Shown here piece by piece: positions 35,152 through 43,049 of a stretch of 64,000 bases of DNA; the first letter of the stretch is position 1; every line of letters begins with the position of its first letter. Location of the stretch: NCBI RefSeq assembly GCF_003015185.1, contig NZ_CP027860.1, positions 4,702,501 to 4,766,500 on the forward strand. Reading direction: 5' to 3'. The notes beneath the pieces were generated by a model. The model was not told where the DNA came from, made no database searches, and worked only from the letters and a program-made list of their open reading frames with translations. This DNA comes from Ahniella affigens (GTDB lineage: Bacteria; Pseudomonadota; Gammaproteobacteria; Xanthomonadales; Ahniellaceae). The translations under genes and the position numbers were made by a program.

Positions 35152-38151
35152 ATGCGCCGAGGGAACTGGCCTTTGCTGCTTGCCCGCGCCCTGGTTGCGT
35201 GGGTGATTGCGCTGTCGACCCTCTCGGCGTTTGCGCTCGACCCGAGCCGCAGCCTGGATGAGTATGCCCTGGAAGTCTGGGATACCGACACCGGACTGCC
35301 GCACAATCAGGTGCATGCCATCGCCCAAACGCCGGACGGTTATTTGTGGTTTGGGACGTGGGAGGGGCTGGTCCGCTTCAACGCCCGCGAGTTCCGCCTG
35401 TTCGACCGCAGCACTGTTGCCGAATTGGCTGACAATGGCGTTCGGGCACTCCTCGTCGACGCCAAGAAGCGCCTGTGGGCCGGCACGTCGCGCGGCGGGC
35501 TGTCGCGTCTGGATCGGGGCCACTGGACGCATTTTGACCAACAGGACGGAATGATCTCGGACGAGGTGCTGGCCCTGCGCGAAGACAGTCTCGGACGCAT
35601 GTGGGTGGGACTTGAGGAAGGCGGCGTGGCAATGATCGAAGACGATCATGTCCGTAACTACACGAGCGCCGATGGGCTGATGCACAACACGGTGCTTTGT
35701 ATCGCCGAAACGCCAGATGGGAGCATCTGGTTTGGCACCTCCAGCGGCCTGAATCGCTACAAGGATGGCCGTATCACGACGCCGAATCTCGGCAATCTGA
35801 CGCCCAACCGGCAAATTCTGGACTTGTATGTGGACCGTAAGGGCCGACTCTACGTGGGCGGTGACTTTGGTTTGCTGATGCTGGAGGGCGACACCTTGAA
35901 ACCGGTGTTGCCCGACTCCGGACTTTCCAGCCAAGCCATCGCGGTCACCTACGAAGATAGCCAGGGCGCCCTGTGGATTGGTGCGGTGTCGGGCGGCTTG
36001 ATGCGCCTGTACCGAGGCCGTCTGGAGCATTTGAGTGTTGAGCATGGCCTGCCCCATAACCGCGTGATCGCGATGCTCGAGGACCGCGAAGGGTCAATGT
36101 GGGTCGGCACCGGGTCCGGCCTGGTCCAGTTGAAAGATGCGGCGGCATCGATGCTTGGGCTGCAGCGTGGGCTCAGCGACGCGTATGTGCGCTCAGTCTT
36201 GCAGGATCGTCAAGGCCGCATGTGGGTGGGCACCAGCAACGGCCTCAATCAACTGATGGATTATCGGTTCCGCCACTGGTATCCAGGCGGCGGACCAGTC
36301 GGCAACCACGTCTTGTCATTGGCCGAAGATGCCACCGGAACGCTCTGGCTTGGCACTTACGACTCCGGCCTCGTAGCGTTTGATGGGCAACACTTCCGGC
36401 GAATCGGCCCCGACCAAGGCCTTGCTGGGACGCAGGTGCGGAGCATCCTGCCAGCCCGCGACGGATCGTTATGGGTCGGCACGACGAATGGCCTCAATCG
36501 GTTCCAGGGCCAGCAGGTCGAGCGTTTTGGGCGCGAACATGGGTTGCCACGTGAGTACATATTCGCGCTGCTCGAAGATCGTGCCGGTCGCATCTGGGTT
36601 GGCACGACTGCGGGCGCGGCCGTCTACGAAAACCGTCGCTTTGAAGCCCTGGAGCTGCCCGCGGGCCAGCAGATGCGCGACGTGTTCCATTTTCTGGAAA
36701 CCAGTGACGGCACCATCTACGCGGCGACCAGCGACGGCATTCTGCGCGTTCGCGGCGAACAGGTCCGGGTCGCCAACAGCACGCAAAGCGATTTGCCCGG
36801 CGCAATCTTCAACCTGGTCGAAGACGCGGCTGGCGCGCTCTGGATGGGTTCCAACCGCGGCATTTACCGAGTCAATCGGGACGAACTCGATGGGGTGCTC
36901 GATGGGCGTCTGAGCCGATTCACCGCCACTCAGTTCGATCGCACCGACGGTTTGGCCAACAACCAATGCAATGGCGGTTCACAGACGTCGGCGATTCGGG
37001 CGGCCGATGGCAAGATCTGGTTTGCCACGGCAAAAGGCGTTGCGATCATCGATCCGCGCCAAGCCAATGAGAAAACCATGAGCGCGCCGCCGGTCGTGAT
37101 CGAGGATGTTCGAATCGATGGGCGTGCGGTGGCAACGCCAAACGACCGCATCGAACTCAACTCCGGTCGGCACAAGATCGAAGTGTTCTTCGCCGGACTG
37201 TCGTTCTATTCCCCCAACGACGTGCGCTATCGGTATCGACTCGTGGGCTATGACGACGCCTGGTTGGACGCGCCTCGCGGCCGTCCGGCGGTGTTCACGA
37301 ACCTGCCGCCGGGGCGCTTCGAGTTCGAAGTCAGCGCCGCCCAGCTGCACGGCGATTTCAACGCCGAAGTGGCCCGTCTGACCCTGGATATTGCGCCGAC
37401 CTTTCGGCAGACCCCTTGGTTTGTACTGCTCGTCTTGGCGGGCGTCATTGCGACCATCTGGTTGGGTGTGCGCGCCCGGACCGCGCAGCTGCATCGCCGC
37501 GAGCGCCAGTTGGCGGCCCTCGTGGATGAGCGAACCCAGGCGCTCGCGCAACGTAGCGAGGCGCTGCAAACCGCCGATACCGAGAAGGCGCGTCTCTTGG
37601 AAGAACTGCGTTTGAAGTCCGAAGCCTTCGAGCACCAGGCAAAGCACGATGAACTGACCGGGCTTGCGAACCGGCGCTATTTCGATTCACAGCTCGCCCG
37701 CGATCATGCGACGGCGCGCCTCGGCGACCAGCCGTTGGCCGTGGCACTTGTCGATGTCGATCACTTCAAACAAATCAACGATCGCTTTGGGCATCAGATC
37801 GGCGATGAGGTGTTGCGGGCGCTGGCAGGCGTGCTGCGGCAATTCCAGCCGATCGACGAACGCGTCGCCCGCTATGGCGGTGAGGAGTTCGCGTTGTCAT
37901 TCCCCGATCTCAGCTTTGACGAGGCGCGCGCCCGCGTCGAGCGCCTGCGGCTTGCGGTTGCCGAACTCGATCTCACCAACCTGTCGCCACGGCTCACGGT
38001 GACGGTGAGCATTGGTTTGTCGGCAGATCGCAAGGCCAAGCACCACGAACGCCTGCTCGCCGATGCCGATCACTATTTGTACGAGGCCAAACGGCTCGGT
38101 CGCAATCGGGTGGAACCGGGACACATGCCAGGGTCGTCTGGGACGGCGTAA
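35152..38151 (+). CDS. Propeller-sensor diguanylate cyclase (Reg_prop, Y_Y_Y, GGDEF)
   Basis: A 999-residue protein with signal/leader LPLLLARALVAWVIALSTLS-like hydrophobic start. About 14 Reg_prop blades (for example YLWFGTWEGLVRF, MWVGTSNGLNQL, LWVGTTNGLNRF) fit two seven-bladed propellers. A Y_Y_Y domain (YSPNDVRYRYRLVGYDDAWL) precedes a membrane helix (WFVLLVLAGVIATIWLGV, about 757-774), a short coiled coil and a C-terminal GGDEF domain with active RYGGEEF. The inhibitory RxxD is degenerate (QPID), so product inhibition may be lost. It should make cyclic di-GMP in response to an extracellular ligand. GGAG precedes ATG 35152. Confidence 0.93.
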   Translation: MRRGNWPLLLARALVAWVIALSTLSAFALDPSRSLDEYALEVWDTDTGLPHNQVHAIAQTPDGYLWFGTWEGLVRFNAREFRLFDRSTVAELADNGVRALLVDAKKRLWAGTSRGGLSRLDRGHWTHFDQQDGMISDEVLALREDSLGRMWVGLEEGGVAMIEDDHVRNYTSADGLMHNTVLCIAETPDGSIWFGTSSGLNRYKDGRITTPNLGNLTPNRQILDLYVDRKGRLYVGGDFGLLMLEGDTLKPVLPDSGLSSQAIAVTYEDSQGALWIGAVSGGLMRLYRGRLEHLSVEHGLPHNRVIAMLEDREGSMWVGTGSGLVQLKDAAASMLGLQRGLSDAYVRSVLQDRQGRMWVGTSNGLNQLMDYRFRHWYPGGGPVGNHVLSLAEDATGTLWLGTYDSGLVAFDGQHFRRIGPDQGLAGTQVRSILPARDGSLWVGTTNGLNRFQGQQVERFGREHGLPREYIFALLEDRAGRIWVGTTAGAAVYENRRFEALELPAGQQMRDVFHFLETSDGTIYAATSDGILRVRGEQVRVANSTQSDLPGAIFNLVEDAAGALWMGSNRGIYRVNRDELDGVLDGRLSRFTATQFDRTDGLANNQCNGGSQTSAIRAADGKIWFATAKGVAIIDPRQANEKTMSAPPVVIEDVRIDGRAVATPNDRIELNSGRHKIEVFFAGLSFYSPNDVRYRYRLVGYDDAWLDAPRGRPAVFTNLPPGRFEFEVSAAQLHGDFNAEVARLTLDIAPTFRQTPWFVLLVLAGVIATIWLGVRARTAQLHRRERQLAALVDERTQALAQRSEALQTADTEKARLLEELRLKSEAFEHQAKHDELTGLANRRYFDSQLARDHATARLGDQPLAVALVDVDHFKQINDRFGHQIGDEVLRALAGVLRQFQPIDERVARYGGEEFALSFPDLSFDEARARVERLRLAVAELDLTNLSPRLTVTVSIGLSADRKAKHHERLLADADHYLYEAKRLGRNRVEPGHMPGSSGTA

Positions 38152-38320
38152 TGGGCGTCCGAACAATCTGCCTCCCGGGGTGACAGCGCTGGCTTTTGGC
38201 GCTCACCCGGACTTGCCACAAAGCCCTGCAATTTGTGTCAATTTGTTGAAAGATCAACAGCATGCAAGTCGCGCCGACTGATGCAACAATTGCGACTTCC
38301 GCCGCGCGTTTGGTGAACAG

Positions 38321-38755
38321 ATGCATCCTGCAGCAGCGATGGCACGGGGCATGCTGATTCCAGGCATGACACTGTTGCTGTGCGAAGACAACCCGGACAA
38401 CACGATGCTGATGCAGGCTATCCTGGAACGGCTCGGCTTTGCCGTGCATTGCGCGGGCGATGGCGAGGAAGGGCTCGCATGCTGTGAGCAATCACGCTTT
38501 GACCTTGTGCTGACCGACATCGAAATGCCAAGGCTCGACGGGTTTGGCCTGCTCGAAAAGCTGCGCCAGCGGGAAGCGCGTCTCGGACATCCGCCGGCGG
38601 TTGTTGTCGCGGTAACAGCCTATGCCACCGCGCAAGACCGCCATCGCTTCCTGGCCGCCGGGTTCAATGAGTTTCTGGCCAAGCCGTTCCGCATTGACGA
38701 TGTCCGGGCCTTGTTGAATCGGCTCGACCCCGCGTTCCAACCGCCATTGCACTGA
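38321..38755 (+). CDS. Single-domain response regulator (receiver only)
   Basis: The 144-residue protein is one receiver domain: LLCEDNPDNTMLM (acidic pair), phospho-acceptor Asp66 in LVLTDIEMPRLDGFGLL, Thr in VAVTAYA and Lys in EFLAKPFRIDDV. There is no output domain. It lies 170 bp after the GGDEF sensor in the same direction, but the partner kinase is not visible. Starts at 38351 or 38366 would still leave the whole receiver. The 38152-38320 gap holds a loose GC-rich dyad near 38175-38212 and nothing else recognised. Confidence 0.9.
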   Translation: MHPAAAMARGMLIPGMTLLLCEDNPDNTMLMQAILERLGFAVHCAGDGEEGLACCEQSRFDLVLTDIEMPRLDGFGLLEKLRQREARLGHPPAVVVAVTAYATAQDRHRFLAAGFNEFLAKPFRIDDVRALLNRLDPAFQPPLH

Positions 38756-38788
38756 GAGCAGCCAGGTATTCCTGACGGACTCACTGGC

Positions 38789-39430
38789 TCAGCGCACGTT
38801 CGTCATCAATGAGGCGACAGTGATGTAGTGCGACACACTGCCGAGCAGCACGAATACGTGCCAGATCGCGTGCGCATACCGCATATTGTCGCGATGATAG
38901 AAATACGTACCGGCGGTATAGAACGCCCCACCGACGAACAGCCAGACCAGACTGTACACGCTCAGACTGTTGATGACGGGTTTGATGGCCACAATCACCA
39001 GCCAACCCATCGCAATGTAGATCATGGTCGACAGACGCTTGAATCGGCCAGTGAAAAACAACTTGAACAGCACGCCAGCCATCGCCAGTCCCCAAATGGC
39101 TCCAAACAGCCACCAGCCGACGTTGCCCCGCAAGGCGATCAGCGTGATTGGGGTATACGTCCCGGCAATCAGCAGGTAGATCGCGCAATGGTCAAACACC
39201 TTCAGCCGGGCCTTGGCCACGGGATGCGGCACGGCGTGGTATAGCGTCGACGCAACATACAACAAGATCAACGTGATGCCGTAGACGATGGCGCTCCCGA
39301 GCTGCCACGCATTGCCGTGCAGCGCTGCCAACGTAATCAACACCGAACTGCCACACAGGGCGGCGACCACCCCCAAACCATGCGTCAGCGCACTCGCGAC
39401 TTCTTCTTTGAGGCTGTGATGTTCGGACAT
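38789..39430 (-). CDS. Hemolysin III/TrhA family (PAQR-like) membrane protein
   Basis: A 213-residue protein with seven predicted helices. It opens SLKEEVASALTHGLGVVAAL (conserved E..N/T-HG motif) and continues with YVASTLYHAVPH, FDHCAIYLLIAGTYTPITLI and a C-terminal FYHRDNMRYAHAIWHVFVLL. The conserved His and Asp residues are a metal site in PAQR proteins. Despite the family name, haemolysis is not expected; homologues influence membrane fluidity. ATG 39430 removes a 27-residue non-conserved extension. Confidence 0.93.
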   Translation of the reverse strand: MSEHHSLKEEVASALTHGLGVVAALCGSSVLITLAALHGNAWQLGSAIVYGITLILLYVASTLYHAVPHPVAKARLKVFDHCAIYLLIAGTYTPITLIALRGNVGWWLFGAIWGLAMAGVLFKLFFTGRFKRLSTMIYIAMGWLVIVAIKPVINSLSVYSLVWLFVGGAFYTAGTYFYHRDNMRYAHAIWHVFVLLGSVSHYITVASLMTNVR

Positions 39431-39552
39431 CCGCCGAGGCTGAAGCCAGCATCTGGTGCAAAAGCTCCAAACGGACCATACGCAGACGCGATTGGCGGGA
39501 ACTTTTGGCAACCCGGGTTAGGGATGATACGCCCGCAATTCTGGAGACTGCC

Positions 39553-41934
39553 ATGGTCCGCCGCCTCGTCGCTTGCTTGATCCTCCTCGCCTGCTGCCAG
39601 CCAAGTCTGGCCGGCTCCAATCCGAGCGCACCGCTCGGCACCAATCTGAATGCGGTGAACGACTTCAGTGACGAGTTCCCGTTCGTCAACGTGATGAAAT
39701 CGGCCCGCGACTGGATTCCCGGGAATGCGGCCGGCTGTTTTGATTGCCGGGAGCCCGGCAGCAACCCCAGTTGCAATGCGCCGAATGCTTGCCCCGTCAT
39801 CATCAACCGTGACGCCGATGGCTACGCGACGAGCCTGGAACCGAACCAAGTGCTAACCACGATCTTGCACGCTGGCGGTACACCGGGCCGTCTGCCAGCG
39901 GGCAACTACACGTTGCGCTTCGATGGCGCCGGAACCATTCAGATGCTGGGCGCGAGCGTCGTCAATCAGACCAGCAATGAGATTGTCTTCAACGTTGCGA
40001 GCAGCACCGGCAACAACATCGGGTTCCGACTGACCGCCGTCACCGTTGGCAACCACATACGCAACGCGCGCGTGCTGCCGCCCGGCGGCGTCTGCAGTAA
40101 CGACAGCCACCGGTTCTGCGATGCGTCCTCGCCCTGTGATGCCGGCAATACCTGCAACGCCTTCACGAGTGGCTCAGTGGCCGAAACTCAGCTCTTTCAC
40201 CCGCGCTTCCTAAAGAACTATGAGCCGTACCGACTGCTGCGCTTCATGGATTGGATGGGCACCAATAGTTCCCAGGTCAGTGCCGTTGCAGACTATCCAA
40301 CCGCAGCGAGCGCATTCTGGGGTCGGGTCCCAATCAGCGTGCTGGCCGAACTCGGCAATCGTCTCCAGAGCGACATCTGGATCAATATTCCGCACAAGGC
40401 ATCCAATGCCCTCGTTGACCAGTTTGCCACGACGCTCCGGGATCAGTTTACGCCCGATCGCCGCGTGTACGTCGAATACGGCAACGAAAACTGGAACGGC
40501 ATCTTTCAACAGAACGTCGAGATTCCAAGACAGTTCTGTCCCAACTTTGCCGACCTCGCTGTGGGCTGCCAGGACGATGGCGTGCCAGGCAATGGCATTG
40601 CCTGTGAACGCAATCCGGTGACGTTCTCACTCGGGAATGCCCAGGGCCCGTGCTTTCAGGCGCTCGTGCGGGCCTGGGGCGATCGCTCGACGGAGATCTT
40701 CGCGCGATTTGACACGGCATTCGGCAGCAGCGCCCGCAATCGCACGGTCCGGGTGATTGCCGCCCAGGCGGCGAATGCGGATCTAGGTCGACAGGTCCTG
40801 ACCCGGACTGCCACCGGGCAAGCATTCACCGTCGCCAGCAAGACCGATGTCTATGCGAGTGCGCCCTATTTCGGCACCGAATACTGCACGCCGGACAGCG
40901 GCGTAAACCCCGACACCAGCCCGGCTGTCTATGCGAGTGTCGGCGCGTTTCTCGACCATGTGGAGGCAAACGCCTTGCCGCGCGCCGTGGGTTTCATGAC
41001 CAGCAGCAAGAACATGCTGAACACCAACTTCCCGGGCTCCGGGATTCGCCATATCGCCTACGAAGGTGGCCAACATTTTGCCGGGATCGGGGGCTTCACG
41101 TTCAACAACACTTGCAACACGATCTTTGATGCAGCGAATCGCAATTCGCGCATGGAATCGATCTACCGAAGCTACTTGTCGAGTTGGAAACTGAACGGCG
41201 ATGAGTTCACGCACTTCTACAACACCGGGCGCTGGGGCGTTTTTGGCTACTGGGGCGCCCTGGAGTTCCAGGACCAGAATCTAAGCACGTCGCCGAAGTA
41301 TCAGGCACTCACGGGCCACAGTACCGCCAATCCCTGTCACTGGCCGAACTGTACGCAGACTGGCAGCAACGTCGTCGACCCATTATTTGGCGATAGCTTC
41401 GAGGGCAGTCCGGCACCAACCTGCACACCGGCACAATTGCTCGTTGATGGCGGCTTGGAGGCGTCCGACCCGAATACCGCAGCCAATCCGAACTGGGCGT
41501 CCACGTCGACCAACTTCGGCTCGGCGATCTGCACAAGCGCAACGTGTCCCGACGACGCTGGCACCGCCCTGCCCCGAACTGGCAGCGCCTGGGCTTGGTT
41601 TGGCGGCACCGCCAATGCGGAGACCAGCACGCTGACGCAGTCGGTGCAAATCCCGAGTGGCAGCCCGCGGTTCTTAAACGTCTTCCTGCGGCGCGGGTTT
41701 GTCTCGACACCGTTCAATGCAGAACTGCGCGTCAAAGTAGACGGGACGACCGTGCAGACATTTGACGAACCGAGTAGCGCCGAAGCGGGTTACACCGTGC
41801 GCAGCGTTGACCTCTCCAGCTTTGCGAATGGCGCGACGCACAGCATCCAGTTCGAGTATGTGAACCCAAGCGGGAGCGGCAAGTCGAACTTCGTGGTCGA
41901 TGATATGAGTGTGACTTGCACCGCCGGCGGTTGA
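39553..41934 (+). CDS. Large secreted protein, glycoside hydrolase clan-A-like, with a C-terminal binding domain
   Basis: A 793-residue exported protein (MVRRLVACLILLACCQPSLA signal). A central domain has the acid/base-like VYVEYGNENWNG (Glu312) and a later HIAYEGGQHFAG (Glu504) that could be the nucleophile. This pattern resembles clan GH-A, but no GH family can be named. Several Cys pairs (CFDCREPGSNPSC) suit an exported fold. After a linker containing LFGDSFEG (about residue 615) comes a jelly-roll-like domain (VDGGLEASDPNT, RFLNVFLRRGFV, SNFVVDDMSVTC) that may bind carbohydrate. GGAG precedes the ATG by about 8 nt. Confidence 0.82.
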   Translation: MVRRLVACLILLACCQPSLAGSNPSAPLGTNLNAVNDFSDEFPFVNVMKSARDWIPGNAAGCFDCREPGSNPSCNAPNACPVIINRDADGYATSLEPNQVLTTILHAGGTPGRLPAGNYTLRFDGAGTIQMLGASVVNQTSNEIVFNVASSTGNNIGFRLTAVTVGNHIRNARVLPPGGVCSNDSHRFCDASSPCDAGNTCNAFTSGSVAETQLFHPRFLKNYEPYRLLRFMDWMGTNSSQVSAVADYPTAASAFWGRVPISVLAELGNRLQSDIWINIPHKASNALVDQFATTLRDQFTPDRRVYVEYGNENWNGIFQQNVEIPRQFCPNFADLAVGCQDDGVPGNGIACERNPVTFSLGNAQGPCFQALVRAWGDRSTEIFARFDTAFGSSARNRTVRVIAAQAANADLGRQVLTRTATGQAFTVASKTDVYASAPYFGTEYCTPDSGVNPDTSPAVYASVGAFLDHVEANALPRAVGFMTSSKNMLNTNFPGSGIRHIAYEGGQHFAGIGGFTFNNTCNTIFDAANRNSRMESIYRSYLSSWKLNGDEFTHFYNTGRWGVFGYWGALEFQDQNLSTSPKYQALTGHSTANPCHWPNCTQTGSNVVDPLFGDSFEGSPAPTCTPAQLLVDGGLEASDPNTAANPNWASTSTNFGSAICTSATCPDDAGTALPRTGSAWAWFGGTANAETSTLTQSVQIPSGSPRFLNVFLRRGFVSTPFNAELRVKVDGTTVQTFDEPSSAEAGYTVRSVDLSSFANGATHSIQFEYVNPSGSGKSNFVVDDMSVTCTAGG

Positions 41935-41953
41935 ACGATTCCAGTCGTTGCAA

Positions 41954-41976
41954 CGGCCCCTCATCGCGAGGGGCCG
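41954..41976. terminator. Bidirectional hairpin between convergent genes
   Basis: CGGCCCCTC/GAGGGGCCG, a 9-bp stem with a 5-nt loop. It overlaps the last codons of the minus-strand DUF4239 gene. It lacks a long T-tract on either strand, so termination is only likely, not certain. Confidence 0.5.
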
Positions 41977-42740
41977 AGATCTTGAAGAACGCGTTCCATG
42001 CTCGCCTGACTGACTTGCACCCAACCGCGCCGTGGCCGGTCCAGATCAAGGACTGCGGCGAGCACAAACGCAATCATCAATGCGAACACGTAGGTTGCGG
42101 CGTGCCGACGTGAATCGTTCAGCGCGAGGCTGTAGGCGATCATCCCGAAGGCCACTAACGTCACGATTATCAGCAGCGTGACGACCAACTCAGGGACATG
42201 ATTTTCCAGTGCCGCGCGCCGCATCTCCGATAGGTCGATCAGCTCATTCAGCGCGGCGCTGAACTGACTGTTGGGGACCGAGCCCGGTTCCGCATGGGCA
42301 CGCTCGACGGCAATTGCCCAAAGCCCCGCCTGCAGCGTTGCGGCCTCTTGGTAGGCCTGTGCCAACGCTTCCGAGTCGACGCCGGCCCGGAAAAAGTTGA
42401 GGCGGGATGTGGCATAGGCTCGAAGCAAGGCCCGCACTTCCTCCCGGTCTGGATCTGGCAAAAAGTCGGCGCGCAACGCCGCCGTGCCGATTGCATTCGC
42501 CTCCGCCAACACGAGTTCTTTGCGCGTATCAAAGCGGCCAACAGCCATCGCAAACGTAAACCCGAGCAACAATGCCAACAGCCCGAGCAACGCCGACTGC
42601 AGATTGCCGAGATGCGCGGCCAGCGCCTCAGTTGTCCGACCGTGCTGGCGCCGACCCAATTGAAACCCGACTTCAATCGCCAGCGCGGTCAGCGCAACAG
42701 TGATGATGACGACCAGCACTTCGTTTGCATGCCACCACAT
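41961..42740 (-). CDS. DUF4239 (bestrophin-like) membrane protein
   Basis: A 259-residue protein. Two N-terminal helices (VLVVIITVALTALAIEVGF; LQSALLGLLALLLGFTFAMA) are followed by the signature FDTRKELVLAEANAIGTAALRAD. A helical middle and two C-terminal helices (LVVTLLIIVTLVAFGMIAYS; YVFALMIAFVLAAVLDLDRP) complete the DUF4239 pattern. The fold is related to bestrophin channels, but transport activity is not demonstrated. The C-terminus overlaps a GC hairpin. A 41-codon reading frame lies just upstream. Confidence 0.88.
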   Translation of the reverse strand: MWWHANEVLVVIITVALTALAIEVGFQLGRRQHGRTTEALAAHLGNLQSALLGLLALLLGFTFAMAVGRFDTRKELVLAEANAIGTAALRADFLPDPDREEVRALLRAYATSRLNFFRAGVDSEALAQAYQEAATLQAGLWAIAVERAHAEPGSVPNSQFSAALNELIDLSEMRRAALENHVPELVVTLLIIVTLVAFGMIAYSLALNDSRRHAATYVFALMIAFVLAAVLDLDRPRRGWVQVSQASMERVLQDLGPSR

Positions 42741-42750
42741 ACCAGCGCCC

Positions 42751-42876
42751 TCAATATTTGACGATGATCCGAGTGTCGCCGACTGCCGCCTCTTTACTCA
42801 AGTCGATAACGAACAACCACGGCGCCAGTGTCGCGCTGGTTTCGGAACACGACACAAAGTAACTGCCTTCTGACAC
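42751..42876 (-). pseudogene. Possible remnant or tiny gene upstream of the DUF4239 gene
   Basis: From GTG 42876 the frame reads 41 residues with plausible beta-strand texture (EGSYFVSCSETSATLAPWLF, VIDLSKEAAVGDTRIIVKY) and ends 10 bp before the DUF4239 start. In the same frame a TAG stands 10 codons upstream, so a longer gene would have to be broken. No ribosome-binding site is evident. It may be the decayed 3' end of a gene; it matches nothing I recognise. Confidence 0.3.
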
Positions 42877-43049
42877 GATGCTGACCGCAAGCGCTGAGCG
42901 TCCTTGCTAGCACCGACGCGCGACTGAGACTGAACGGACCTCGACCGACCGACGGGGTGTGCGCGCCGAGAGTATCCGCACGTTCTGCTTGGCGGGATTC
43001 AATGCGAGTCCGGGTTCTCTCAGATCAGAACCCTTCTGGAGCACACCCC
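42877..43049 (+). other. Leader of the ELWxxDGT gene
   Basis: No gene or clear promoter is recognised here. GGAG at about 43038 provides the ribosome-binding site for ATG 43050. Confidence 0.4.
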
